Source: Cryptomeria japonica
Taxonomy: Eukaryota; Streptophyta; Pinopsida; Cupressales; Cupressaceae
DNA length: 64,000 nucleotides
Reading direction: 5' to 3'
NCBI RefSeq assembly: GCF_030272615.1
Contig: NC_081408.1
Location: forward strand, 67,993,546-68,057,545
Under the pieces are notes generated by a model. The model made no database searches, was not told where the DNA came from, and worked only from the letters and a program-made list of their open reading frames with translations. This document shows positions 1-8,397 of this stretch, in pieces. Made by a program: the position numbers and the translations under genes. Each line of letters begins with the position of its first letter. Positions within the stretch are counted from its first letter, which is position 1.

Positions 1-1237
1 CACCGGATCCCCCAGAGTAAAATGTTTTTAATGAGTTCAACCCTTCAACTCCTTCCAGACTTCTAATATTTATGCATTTTGATATGTTGAGCACTGCCAA
101 GCACTGAGATGAGCTGAGCTCTGGCAGTTCTATTAATTTTTCACAGTTGCATAGCATCAAAGTTGTCAACCTTTTCAAATCTGACATACAGGGTAATCTT
201 ATCAATTGTGTACAACTGCCAACGTCCAACTCTACAATTCCTTGGGGAAGAGTAGGAAGTTCTTCAAGAGAGTGGCAATTATTCAAGTTCAGCTTGGTTA
301 AATTAGTAAGTTTAAAAATGCTTGATGGCAATTGGCAGAAAAAATTATTTTCTAGGTTGAGAATTCCCAGTGGCAATAGATCTCCGATCCCTTCATGAAG
401 ACCATCTAACAGATTACAGTCGCTTGCATCAAACCACACCAACGATGGAAGTTTGGAAATGCTTGAAGGAAGTTGCATTAAACTAGGATTATGCCTCATT
501 TCCAAAATTCTGAGGTTTAAAAGATTTTCAAAACCACTGGGAAAATTAAGAAATCTGGGGCAGTCATTCATGTACAGTTCCTCCAGGTGCACAAGGTCTC
601 TAAATTTCTCTGGCAAACAGTCTATACTACTACATTTGTTCATTTCAAGATACTGCAAACACCTGAGTTCTCCAAGTGATTCAGGTAAGTTTCTTAAGCT
701 TTCACAGCCACTTATAATCAGCTTTTTCAAGGACAAGAGGTTTCGCAATGAAGGTAGCTTCTGAATAAGCCCTAAAAACTGTATATCAAGTTCTTTTAGG
801 TTATTGAGCTCTCCAATTGGATCCGGCAGAAAGCTAATGGACAAGCAGCCAGCTAAAGTCAAAGATTCCAATTTAAGTAGTTTACCAAAATTAGGCAGCT
901 CCTGAATATGTCTTGCAAATCCTATATCTAGTTCTTTTAGAGCCATTAATTCTTCCATGGCACTTGGCAACTCCTTTAGTGAAATGCAATGGCTTAGCGA
1001 GAGTTTTTCAAGTGATGAGAGTTTAGAGATACCATCAGGAAGCTTGACCAAGTTCCTACACCAGGAAAGATTTAAGCACTTGAGTCCTCCTAGGATACCA
1101 ATAGAATCTGGTATACTCGTCAAGTTGGGACAATCTTCTAGATCAAGAACCGTGAGTGCTGGAAAGGCTGAGAAATCTGGAAGTCTCTCTAGATATTGAG
1201 CAGAACTCAGCCGAAGCACACTGAGATTCTCAAATTC
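1..1237 (-). CDS. TNL-type NLR, C-terminal LRR exon (runs off left edge)
   Basis: Leucine-rich-repeat exon read from 1237 downwards, open for about 412 codons without a stop and continuing past base 1. An acceptor (TTTTTGCCAG) precedes 1237. The phase is 0, matching the donor at 2979. Repeats of 22-25 residues follow the plant cytoplasmic LRR pattern (LxxLxxLxLxxCxxLxxLP), for example a repeat reading LTVLDLEDCPNLTSIPDSIG. I count roughly sixteen repeats. In TNL proteins this region binds ligand or partner and keeps the NB-ARC inactive. The exon shows no decay, which suggests recent constraint despite the frameshift upstream in the NB-ARC. Many short plus-strand ORFs overlap it and are antisense shadows. 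Confidence 0.85.
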
Positions 1238-1350
1238 CTGGCAAAAATTTAACAGATCAAAATAAAATACATAGCAAATAAACACAAGCTTCTACATCAA
1301 ACAGAGAAATTGTAAGAGCAAAAATAATTTGATTTTACATATAAATAAAT

Positions 1351-1365
1351 ATCTTTTATTTATTT
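1351..1365. repeat. LINE target-site duplication, left copy
   Basis: ATCTTTTATTTATTT here is repeated exactly at 2599-2613, on either side of the LINE tail described next. A 15-bp exact duplication is typical of target-primed LINE insertion. Confidence 0.9.
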
Positions 1366-2598
1366 GGCTAGAGAGAAACAACAAGATATTTAAAAAACCA
1401 CGGTCTCCTGTTTCTGAGGTTATATTAAAAATTGAGTCTTCAATCTCTGAGGTTGCTTTGTCATTTATTTATAAGAATTTGGAAAATCTTACTTCTTTTT
1501 CGCATTGGGATAGTAGAGTTACTAGAGTTTGGAAGCTACTTCAATTTTAAAAAAGAATGATGCAATAGGTAAGAGATTCTCTACTAGATGGAAACCTCCT
1601 CCGCAAGGGCACTTTAAACTGAATTTTGATGGGGCCTCTCGTGGTAACCTTGGGCCGGCTGGGGTAGGCATGGTAATTTATGATCACAATGCAAATTTTA
1701 TTCGAGATAAATGTCATGCAATTGATTTTAAAACTAACAATTATGCGGAATTTTATGCTTTGTCTTTTGGATTGGATATGACAATCTCTTTGGGAATTAA
1801 GGACTTAATAATTGAAGGTGATTCTATGGTGATTATTCAATGTGTTATGAAAAAGAAATCGAATTGTTGGAATTTGCAATATATACTTGATCCCATTTTA
1901 CAAAAATTAGAATTGTTTGAATTTTTCTTGGTATCCCATTGTTACAGAGAAGTTAATAAGATTGCAGATTATTTGGCAAATTTAGTCATTGATAGCAATG
2001 CTAATCAGCGAGAGGTGGGTTTTGAGGAAATTCCTTCTAGGGTATGGGAAGGTTTGCAGCAATAGTCATATGATTTTCTTGAGTAACGTCGATGTAAAAT
2101 TTTATGATGATAACTATTCACGCTTTCCCCTTTCATTTCAAGTATTCACGTTCGTTGTCTAGAGAAGAGTTCGAGGTCATGGTATTTGATATAATAGTGT
2201 TTTTCCAAAGGTTTTTTGATACTTTCTTTTTTGGCAGGAAGGTTTTTTGGCTCATGGGATTTGACACAGGGCATTGGAAAATTTTGTCTTCTTCCATTGA
2301 TAGCAGCTATGGAATCTACATTTGAAAATTATCCGATGAGGTTTTTTGCCAAATTGTCATATGGGCTCTATGCAAAACTGAAATTATATGTGTTGTGACC
2401 GCATTTTGTATGTGGTTTTGGGCTGGGTGTATAAATTGATCCTTTAGATACTATAGGTTTATTTTATGAGCTGTGACCAGAGGTTTTCTTCCCAGGGTTC
2501 TTTCCTCTGGTATGCTCTTTGAATCCTGTGTAAAAAATAAAAAATATTAATAAAAAAGTTTAGTGGAATAATCCACTTTTATTGAAAAAAAAAAAAAA
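1366..2598 (+). mobile_element. 5'-truncated L1-like LINE inserted in the NLR intron
   Basis: A 1.23-kb LINE 3' end lies inside the 1.74-kb NLR intron (2978-1238), antisense to the NLR. The left boundary is set by the target-site duplication. The right end is a run of 15 A (2585-2599, the last A shared with the duplication). The element begins within the zf-RVT segment (WLERNNKIF motif), continues into a plant-type RNase H domain, and ends with about 520 bp of 3' UTR. Truncation at the 5' end is normal for LINE copies and leaves no reverse transcriptase. Without the LINE the intron would be about 0.5 kb. One frameshift near 1530-1550 separates the two coding parts, so this copy is dead. Confidence 0.92.
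1529..2065 (+). pseudogene. LINE ORF2 C-terminal RNase H domain (remnant)
   Basis: 178-codon open frame with a type-1 RNase H fold of the plant LINE kind (RVT_3 family). The motif PPQGHFKLNFDGAS leads in, and the four acidic residues are in place: D34 in NFDGAS, E74 in NYAEFYAL, D98 in IEGDSM, D147 in NKIADYLA. The family degrades RNA in RNA:DNA hybrids during retrotransposition. The preceding zf-RVT piece (1366-1549) is in another frame. The domain itself is intact, but the element lacks its 5' end and cannot be autonomous. The apparent start at 1529 is just the first ATG in the frame and is not a real translation start. Confidence 0.85.
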
Positions 2599-2613
2599 AT
2601 CTTTTATTTATTT
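2599..2613. repeat. LINE target-site duplication, right copy
   Basis: Exact copy of 1351-1365, directly after the LINE poly(A) run. Confidence 0.9.
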
Positions 2614-2978
2614 AAAAAATTACATCATATTTTGATATAAAGAACTTATCTTCTGTCAACACACAAATAAGATTTTCTGACTTGACAGCAACAATGATAG
2701 ATTATATTCATAACTTTTAAAGCATCTAAAACTCTTAAAATTATGAAAATTACTATCTATAAAATTTTTTAAAAATCTTAAAATCTAATTTAGAAGAATG
2801 TGTGTTATCTATGAAAATTTTAAAAAAACCTAAATTCCAACTGCGTGGTTGACATTACTTCATTTCCAGTTGCATGCTTAACATAATTGTCCAAAAAAAA
2901 TTTATGAAAAGTTAAAATAGCATCATCTATGGTCAGCAATACTGGTGTATAAGTAATATCATTGTGTAGAAACTCTAC

Positions 2979-3281
2979 CTTGGAAAGGGATCTCTCACTC
3001 CATAATTCTCTTAACTTGGTAGGAGACTCCCTTGTCCCAGAACTCAAATCCAGTACGGTTAGATGTTCTACAGACCATTCAGAAGGCAAACATGTCAATG
3101 GGGACGACTTCCAACGCAGCCACCTCAAATCAGGACATAAATTTAGGAAGTCTGTCTTTTCAACTTCTCCAGCAATCCAAAGCAATTGCAGATTGGTCAT
3201 AGATGCAAAGGATTCTTCTTGCAAGACTATATTACTCCTCTCTTCTCCAGATATAGAGAAGCCTTGAATACTCATAGTTCC
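2979..3281 (-). CDS. TNL-type NLR, linker and first LRR exon
   Basis: 101-codon exon, phase 0 at both ends. The acceptor is GTAAACAG before 3281 and the donor CCAAG|GTAGAG at 2979/2978. It encodes the segment that in TNLs follows the MHD motif: an SIQGFSIS strand, then the repeats beginning ASMTNLQLLWI and CPDLRWLRWKSSPLTCLPS, typical of the first LRRs of TNL proteins. Open reading continues past the donor to about 2820, but the residues there are not LRR-like, which supports the splice at 2979. A 145-bp intron separates it from the NB-ARC exon. Confidence 0.8.
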
Positions 3282-3426
3282 CTGTTTACATCAAGTATTC
3301 ATTGTCGTCAAAAGAGGTAATGGTTTAAAATGCTTTTAAAGTACAGCCATTTGATCTGTTTGTCTTCCTAAACAACTAAAGTGCTAGTAAATAACTTGTA
3401 TTACTCAAAGGGAGATGTACTCTTAC

Positions 3427-3697
3427 CAAGCTTTTTGTTATTACTTCTGCATCTTCCAGTCTCCATGATCTCCTACGTTCTCCAATGCCTGGATAATTAT
3501 CGGCAACCATTGCCCTTCCCATGTCTTGTAGAAGATCATGCATTATAAACTGATTTTTGTCATCTATTCTAACAAGTGAATTCTGAATTAGTTTCTCTAA
3601 GGCTCTGTTTGGAGCATGGCCAATAGCTTCCCAGAACCTCAATGCTGTTTCCAGGCTCTCTTTCCCACCAAAAAAACAGACAATATCTAGAAACATT
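3427..3697 (-). CDS. TNL-type NB-ARC, RNBS-D to MHD part (after the frameshift)
   Basis: Second part of the TNL NB-ARC exon, in a different frame from the upstream part. It opens with the TNL RNBS-D motif (FLDIVCFF) and continues through the winged-helix region to the MHD motif (MHDLLQDMGR), which controls nucleotide-dependent activation. The donor is AGCTTG|GTAAGA at 3427/3426, phase 0. The break from the upstream frame falls at about 3698-3702, where the minus strand reads TTGAAATG. One more A would join the two frames smoothly, so this is a one-base deletion in a short A run, either a real mutation or an assembly error. No sensible splice explains it, because coding similarity is continuous across the break. 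Confidence 0.8.
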
Positions 3698-4503
3698 TCA
3701 ATTCACGAGACTCAAGACCTTGCGCACTTACACAGAGGCGCCTGTGGATGTTCTGGTCGATAGTGCTTTCTAAATTCCTTATAGATTCATCCCAATGACT
3801 GGTTTCAGTCCTGTCATATAAGGATGCCCCAGCTACTTCAAGCAAAAGAGGAATTCCCTGGCAAGATTTTGCAATCTTTTTAGACCTGTCTTCATAGCCA
3901 TCATCAGGATCTGTTCTGAGAAATGCATGCCAGCTAAACAACTCAACGCTCTGCTCAAATCCGAGTTGGGCCATGTCATAAATTTTGTCTGCATGTGCAA
4001 ATGCAAGTAACTCAGTGTCTCTGGATGTTATGATAAGTCTACTCCCAGGTGCAAGACAATCTACATTAAAGGCTTCTAGTTGCATTGAATGATCAATGTC
4101 ATCCAATATAACAAGTGCCCTAATGGATCCCAGATGAGCTTTCATCAGTGCCTTGCCATGCTCAATACTTTTCACAAGAATATCCTGTCTTGAAAGATCT
4201 TTCAAAATATGTTCCTGCAATTTGCATAACTCCTTTGCCTTAACAGGACCAACCAAGCTTCGCGCCTGAAACTTGGGGCCAATGCTATCGAAAATAGCTT
4301 TGGCGAGGGTGGTCTTCCCAATTCCACCCACACCACTGATAGCTACTACCATATTTTTTGTATCTGATTCCATCTTAAGTTTGCCTATCAGATCTTCCAT
4401 GCGTTCCTCCAGCCCAACAGCATGTAATGGAAGAGGCAATGGTAAATTATTCAGCATTTCAAGGACATCAAAAACAACACGCTTCACAAGCCTCCATTCC
4501 GTC
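3698..4503 (-). CDS. TNL-type NB-ARC, P-loop to GLPL part
   Basis: Nucleotide-binding exon of the second NLR. The acceptor TGGTTCAG lies just before 4503 and phase 2 matches the donor at 4596. Motifs in order: a TEWRLVKRVVFDVL linker, P-loop GVGGIGKTTLAKAIF, kinase-2 ALVILDDID (aspartate at the last position, diagnostic of TNL rather than CNL), RNBS-B GSRLIITSRD, and GLPL as CQGIPLLLEVAG. The exon reaches RRLCVSAQGLESREL and then shifts frame near 3698. NB-ARC domains bind ADP/ATP and switch the receptor on. Everything upstream of the break looks intact, so the pseudogene status rests on the single frameshift. Confidence 0.85.
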
Positions 4504-4595
4504 CTGAACCAGTAAAGTATTGGAAGGTTCAAAAAGAAAATCTTTGAAAAAGGGAAAGAGATGATTGTATAAAACCTACGAGTTACTTTACTTAC

Positions 4596-5213
4596 CTGTA
4601 ATCCAACGACGACCATCCAGGTAGAAAAGACATTTGCAGTGGAGCATTAGAGGAGCTGGAGAAAACTCCAGCAGTAGAATCCTGTTTATATGCCAACTTA
4701 TTCAAAGTTTTATCAAATTGGCATTTGATATCTTCATTTGTGTCATAAAACAAAGGCCTAATTATGCTATTTGGTCTGCAAATGCACAGCCATTGTTCTA
4801 GAAGCCTCAAATAGTTCTCTTTGGAGAATATGGGAAAGTGAATATCTGTCCCCTCTGAAACCTGTTTCAAGCTTAAATCTTTTTTTCCAGCCATTTCCCA
4901 TTGGAGCAACTCAATGACAATGACTGTAACCCCTCCTGCATTGAGAGACTTGAACAATTTGTCAACCATTGTTCTTATACAGTCCGATTCATAACATATG
5001 AGAAAAATGCGGTGCTTTTCCCTCGGGACAGATACTTCATCTGACCGATGTTTATATTCCACGAATGTATGGAACTCCTGTGACGGGGGAGGGATTTTTG
5101 TCTCTCTGCTTTCTATCTCAATTATCCTCAACAATTTGAGGTCCGCATATAAGAGATTTATTTTGTGTCGGAAATCTTGTAAGCTCTCAGCATTCACAGA
5201 AGCAGTAAGATAC
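4596..5213 (-). CDS. Degenerate TIR-like exon of the second NLR
   Basis: 206-codon exon between acceptor TTGTTTAAAG (before 5213) and donor TTACAG|GTAAGT (4596/4595). Phase 2 is kept on both sides. After about 60 residues of lead-in, the stretch from HRIFLICYESD to NKLAYK follows a TIR fold in outline: first strand HRIFLICYE, a helix with DKLFKSLNAGG, then PIFSKENY and RPLFYDTNEDIK, matching the usual PVFSxNYA and IPIFYDVDPSDVR blocks. The usual FLSFRG opening and the SRWCLDEL block with the catalytic glutamate are not recognisable, so NADase activity looks unlikely. That is inference from motif loss. In standard TNLs the TIR is the first exon. Here it is preceded by the helical exons 7462-7152 and 7969-7871. 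Confidence 0.65.
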
Positions 5214-5751
5214 CTTTAAACAATTCAAAATTAAATTTGACATTAGAAGTTACCTCAAATATGTTTGCTTGGCATTATATTACTTCGTATAAAAATTCAA
5301 AAATACCTTCTCTATTAAATTAAATACCATTAATTATATTTAACTATTCATTTAATTAAAAAAATCAATAATAAAGTCCTCACTCTTATAGCTTGTTTTG
5401 AAGACTTACAAATTTCAATTTTTTTTGAACTTTTGTTTCTCGTTCTTGTCAGGCTAGGCTTAAACAATCCACTCTCCATTGACCACTTAGTTGACTCTTG
5501 CGGGGCCCTTTTAACCCATCCCACTTCCCATTCGTCATCTCATTTGCTGTTAATGTTCAAAGTGTTTCCATAGAAGGTTGTTTGGTGGATGCCCATAAGT
5601 GTCCTAATGATGTAGTCCCACCATTTCAAAAGATATGAGTGTTCTTACGATGCAAACACTCTTTTTCACCATATGCAACAAACAGGTTTTCAATTTGATA
5701 AGTTTTCAATTGTTAGGGTACTTCTAGTGTATCCCCCCCAAAAAAAAAGGG

Positions 5752-5935
5752 AGCCTTGGAATAGGGTATAGATGTCCATCAATGCATAATAGAAAGGGAT
5801 TATTTATATATTCTCGTTGGAAATGTTTTGGTAGACATGTATGTAAAATGTGGAACCATAGATAAGGCACACGAACAATTTGATAAGCTGCTTCAAAAAA
5901 TGTGGTTTTGTAGAATGTTTTTATTGTACGATATG
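5752..5935 (+). pseudogene. PPR gene fragment in NLR intron
   Basis: Plus-strand fragment inside the 1.94-kb NLR intron (7151-5214). Reading from 5752, after one stop (TAG), the frame gives a typical PLS-class PPR repeat: VGNVLVDMYVKCGTIDKAHE, then QFDKLLQKM. Such repeats occur in organellar RNA-binding PPR proteins (usual form VGNALVDMYAKCGSIEDARK). Only one to two repeats remain, and the flanks show no further clear PPR sequence. It is a captured or retroposed piece with no function of its own. It lies next to a decayed Copia fragment, which may have carried it. Confidence 0.7.
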
Positions 5936-6009
5936 AAGAAAAAAAATTGTTTGTTGAAAAGGATTTAGAAACTTTCAATCAATTGTTCTTGGCAAGTATA
6001 AATCCAAAT

Positions 6010-6890
6010 TGTGCAAACTTTCAATCAAATGTTACTGTGATGTTGTTATTTAGTGTAAATGATATGCTAGTGACATGAACAAGTATGGTTATGGTTAGCA
6101 AGTTAAAACAACAATTAGTTAAGAAAATTTCAATGAAGGATTTTGGTGCTACAAAAAAATTCCTTGGAATGAAAATTATCAAAGATAGGAAGAAAAAGGA
6201 AACAAAATTGTTATAGAAAAATGTATTGAATAGGTTTTAGTATGAAGGATGCTAAGGGGGTGAGCACACCTTTAGCTGATCAATTTAAATTATCTTTTGA
6301 AATTTGTTTTAAGATGTACAAGAAGAAAAAGAAAAAGAATACATGGAAAGAGTGCCTTACTCCTTTGCTATTGTGAGCAATCTGTACACAATGGTCTCCA
6401 CAAGATTTGTCATTTCTTATATAGTGGTAGTGCTTAGCAAGTATACGAGTAATCTAGGGCAAAATCATTGGTAGGCTGTAAAATGGATTCTGAGATATCT
6501 AAAGGGCACATCAAATCATGTACTGGGGTTTAGAGGGGAAGATGCACAATTACAAGGATTTGTTGACTTAGACGTGACTGGTGATTTAGTTAATGATTAC
6601 AAAGAATGAGGATCACTTTATTTTCAAATGTAAATTTTCTATGGGATATGCAAAAGATTTTGGTGTCCCTTTTAAGAATTCTCTCAAAACAGTCTTTCGA
6701 TTTCCAAATCAGAAATGATAGGCATTATACATTAGAGAAGATTGTATGTTTAGACATCCACTTAAATGAAGGGAAACAAAGGGATGCTTTTGCTAACATA
6801 AAAAAAGCCTCCTTCATTCCAACCAATTCTTTTAGTGGCTTGAAGCATGCACCTAATAGCTCTTTACATGCAAGACTTAGTAAAAATTGA
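6010..6890 (+). pseudogene. Decayed Copia RT/RNase H fragment in NLR intron
   Basis: Conceptual reading with several stops and frame changes recovers Copia reverse-transcriptase features: VDDML at about 6057, ISMKDFGATKKFLGMKII at about 6130-6180, VSTPLADQFKLS at about 6262-6295, then the start of the RNase H segment (VPYSFAIVSNLYTMVSTRF, HWxAVKWILRYLKGTSNHV) and RGEDAQLQGFVDLDVTGDL to about 6590. The order and spacing match Ty1/Copia pol. No LTRs are seen around it, so this is a fragment and not a complete insertion. It is antisense to the NLR. Confidence 0.8.
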
Positions 6891-7151
6891 AGCTTTCAAT
6901 TAATGGTGGGCAAAAATACAAGTTACAAAAACTAAAGAGATCTGCAATATATATTTTGATAGAAATACTATAATTACAATTGTTTTCCACAATTTACTTA
7001 GTTTTGAATTTTATTATTAATTTTAACTAATTAATCTCTTATATATATTTTAAAGACACTTTATATTGTAAATTTTACCATCAATTTCATTATCTTTAAC
7101 AGAAATAAAATATGACCTTTCAAATTAAATCAAATAAAAACTTAAACTAAC

Positions 7152-7462
7152 CTAAAAATATTTGTTCTCGATTGTGAAACACACATGATGCATCCCATCA
7201 CAATGCATTGGAGTGATTCGTTTAACATCTGCTTATGTTCTGCCATTTGCTCATTCAAACACAGAATATGCTTCCCCAGATCAAACATGTCTTTGAGAAG
7301 TTCAAAGCACTCCTGATAGCTTTTAGACATCTGCCTTGATATTTCCAGTGCGAAGCCCACCATAGAAAGTGCTGCACCCACACACTGAATTTTACCAACA
7401 CCCTTTAAAACTTCCATAACTTCGTTTTCTATCTCTGCAGTCACGCTGTTCATCAAATCTGT
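7152..7462 (-). CDS. Helical exon of unknown family between CNL and TIR-like parts
   Basis: 103-codon exon. The acceptor AAGTGCAG precedes 7462 and the donor TTTTTAG|GTTAGT is at 7152/7151. It enters in phase 0 and leaves in phase 2. The product is almost entirely predicted helix: TAEIENEVMEVLKGVGKIQ, an Ala/Gly/Val-rich helix (CVGAALSMVGFALEISRQM), a helix with CFELLKDMFDLGKHI, and a final helix with CIVMGCIMCVSQ. I do not recognise the family. The pattern of a hydrophobic first helix followed by Cys/Leu-rich amphipathic helices resembles four-helix bundles of the HeLo/RPW8/MLKL type, but that is only a visual impression. Its position suggests an N-terminal signalling domain of the second NLR or a linker in a fused protein. 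Confidence 0.6.
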
Positions 7463-7870
7463 CTGCACTTAGGAGTGTAGATATATCCATTAGTATGCAC
7501 AACATAACATTTGGCATAGCCTTTAATTTGAAGTAAATTAAAAATAAATAAAGTTAATACCATCCAAATTATAATTAATGAACAGTTAAAACGGTATATG
7601 TATGTTGTCTATTAATAATTTATAGTTAAAGATATCAATGTTCTACAAATTATACTGCTTCTTGTTGTTATTTTCTATATCAGCATTTCAGATCATACAG
7701 TGTGATCTATCATCAAAATAATAGAAAGTTTGAGAAACTGAACTATCTACTTCTTCAATTCTAATGATAGATCACACAATGTAATCCAAAAATGATGCAA
7801 AAATATACAAACAAAAATGAATCTGAAAACAGCAGCAATAATAATCTATAATTCTCAAATGCAAATTTAC

Positions 7871-7969
7871 CTTGTCAAGTCCGGCAATGTGCTTCTCTAT
7901 TATCTCCATAAATGCTTGGCCATCTTTGATATAAGGACTTCTTGGTGTTATTTCACTCTTTTCACCTGA
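7871..7969 (-). CDS. Short linker exon, 33 codons
   Basis: Small exon, phase 0 at both ends, between acceptor CATATAG (before 7969) and donor GACAAG|GTAAAT (7871/7870). It encodes a hydrophilic start (SGEKSEITPRSPYIKDG) and a short helix (QAFMEIIEKHIAGLDK). The other possible acceptor four bases later would give an early stop, so this one is favoured. It contains an in-frame ATG (within QAFMEI) that could start a separate second gene if the CNL exon is not spliced to it. Confidence 0.5.
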
Positions 7970-8397
7970 CTATATGGAAGAATACGAAAAACATATTATC
8001 TAAAGTGAACTGGCAAGCTAAGCTCAATACGGGGCTTGATCGTGCAGTTAAATGGTAAGAATACAAAACTTGAAAATTTATGAGATAAACCAAAATAAAT
8101 ACTTTTCAAACGCAAAACTACCTTTATAAATGAGTATAAGGGAGGCTAATCTAAGAGAGGAAGTCTTGTCTCTTCTATATGAAGGGTACGTTTGGGGAAA
8201 ACAGTCTATTAAAGAAGGCGGTCTTATATATCAAATAGGTGTTGATTGGAAGTTAATAAATTATGACTTCTCATCAATGATTTGTAAATTGTTCATCAAT
8301 AGTGGATAACCATTTACTAAGTGTAGCCTATCAAAGACATATATCCGAGATTGTTGCACTGCAGAATTTCTATTCAGAAATAGCGGGGATAACTTAC

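Noticed and set aside
147-1199. Several plus-strand ORFs of 80-103 codons
   Set aside because: Antisense shadows of the intact LRR exon. No own motifs.
7142-7468. Start codon near 7468 as the start of an independent gene
   Set aside because: The codon is GTG inside the acceptor region (AAGTGCAG). No in-frame ATG context supports a start there.
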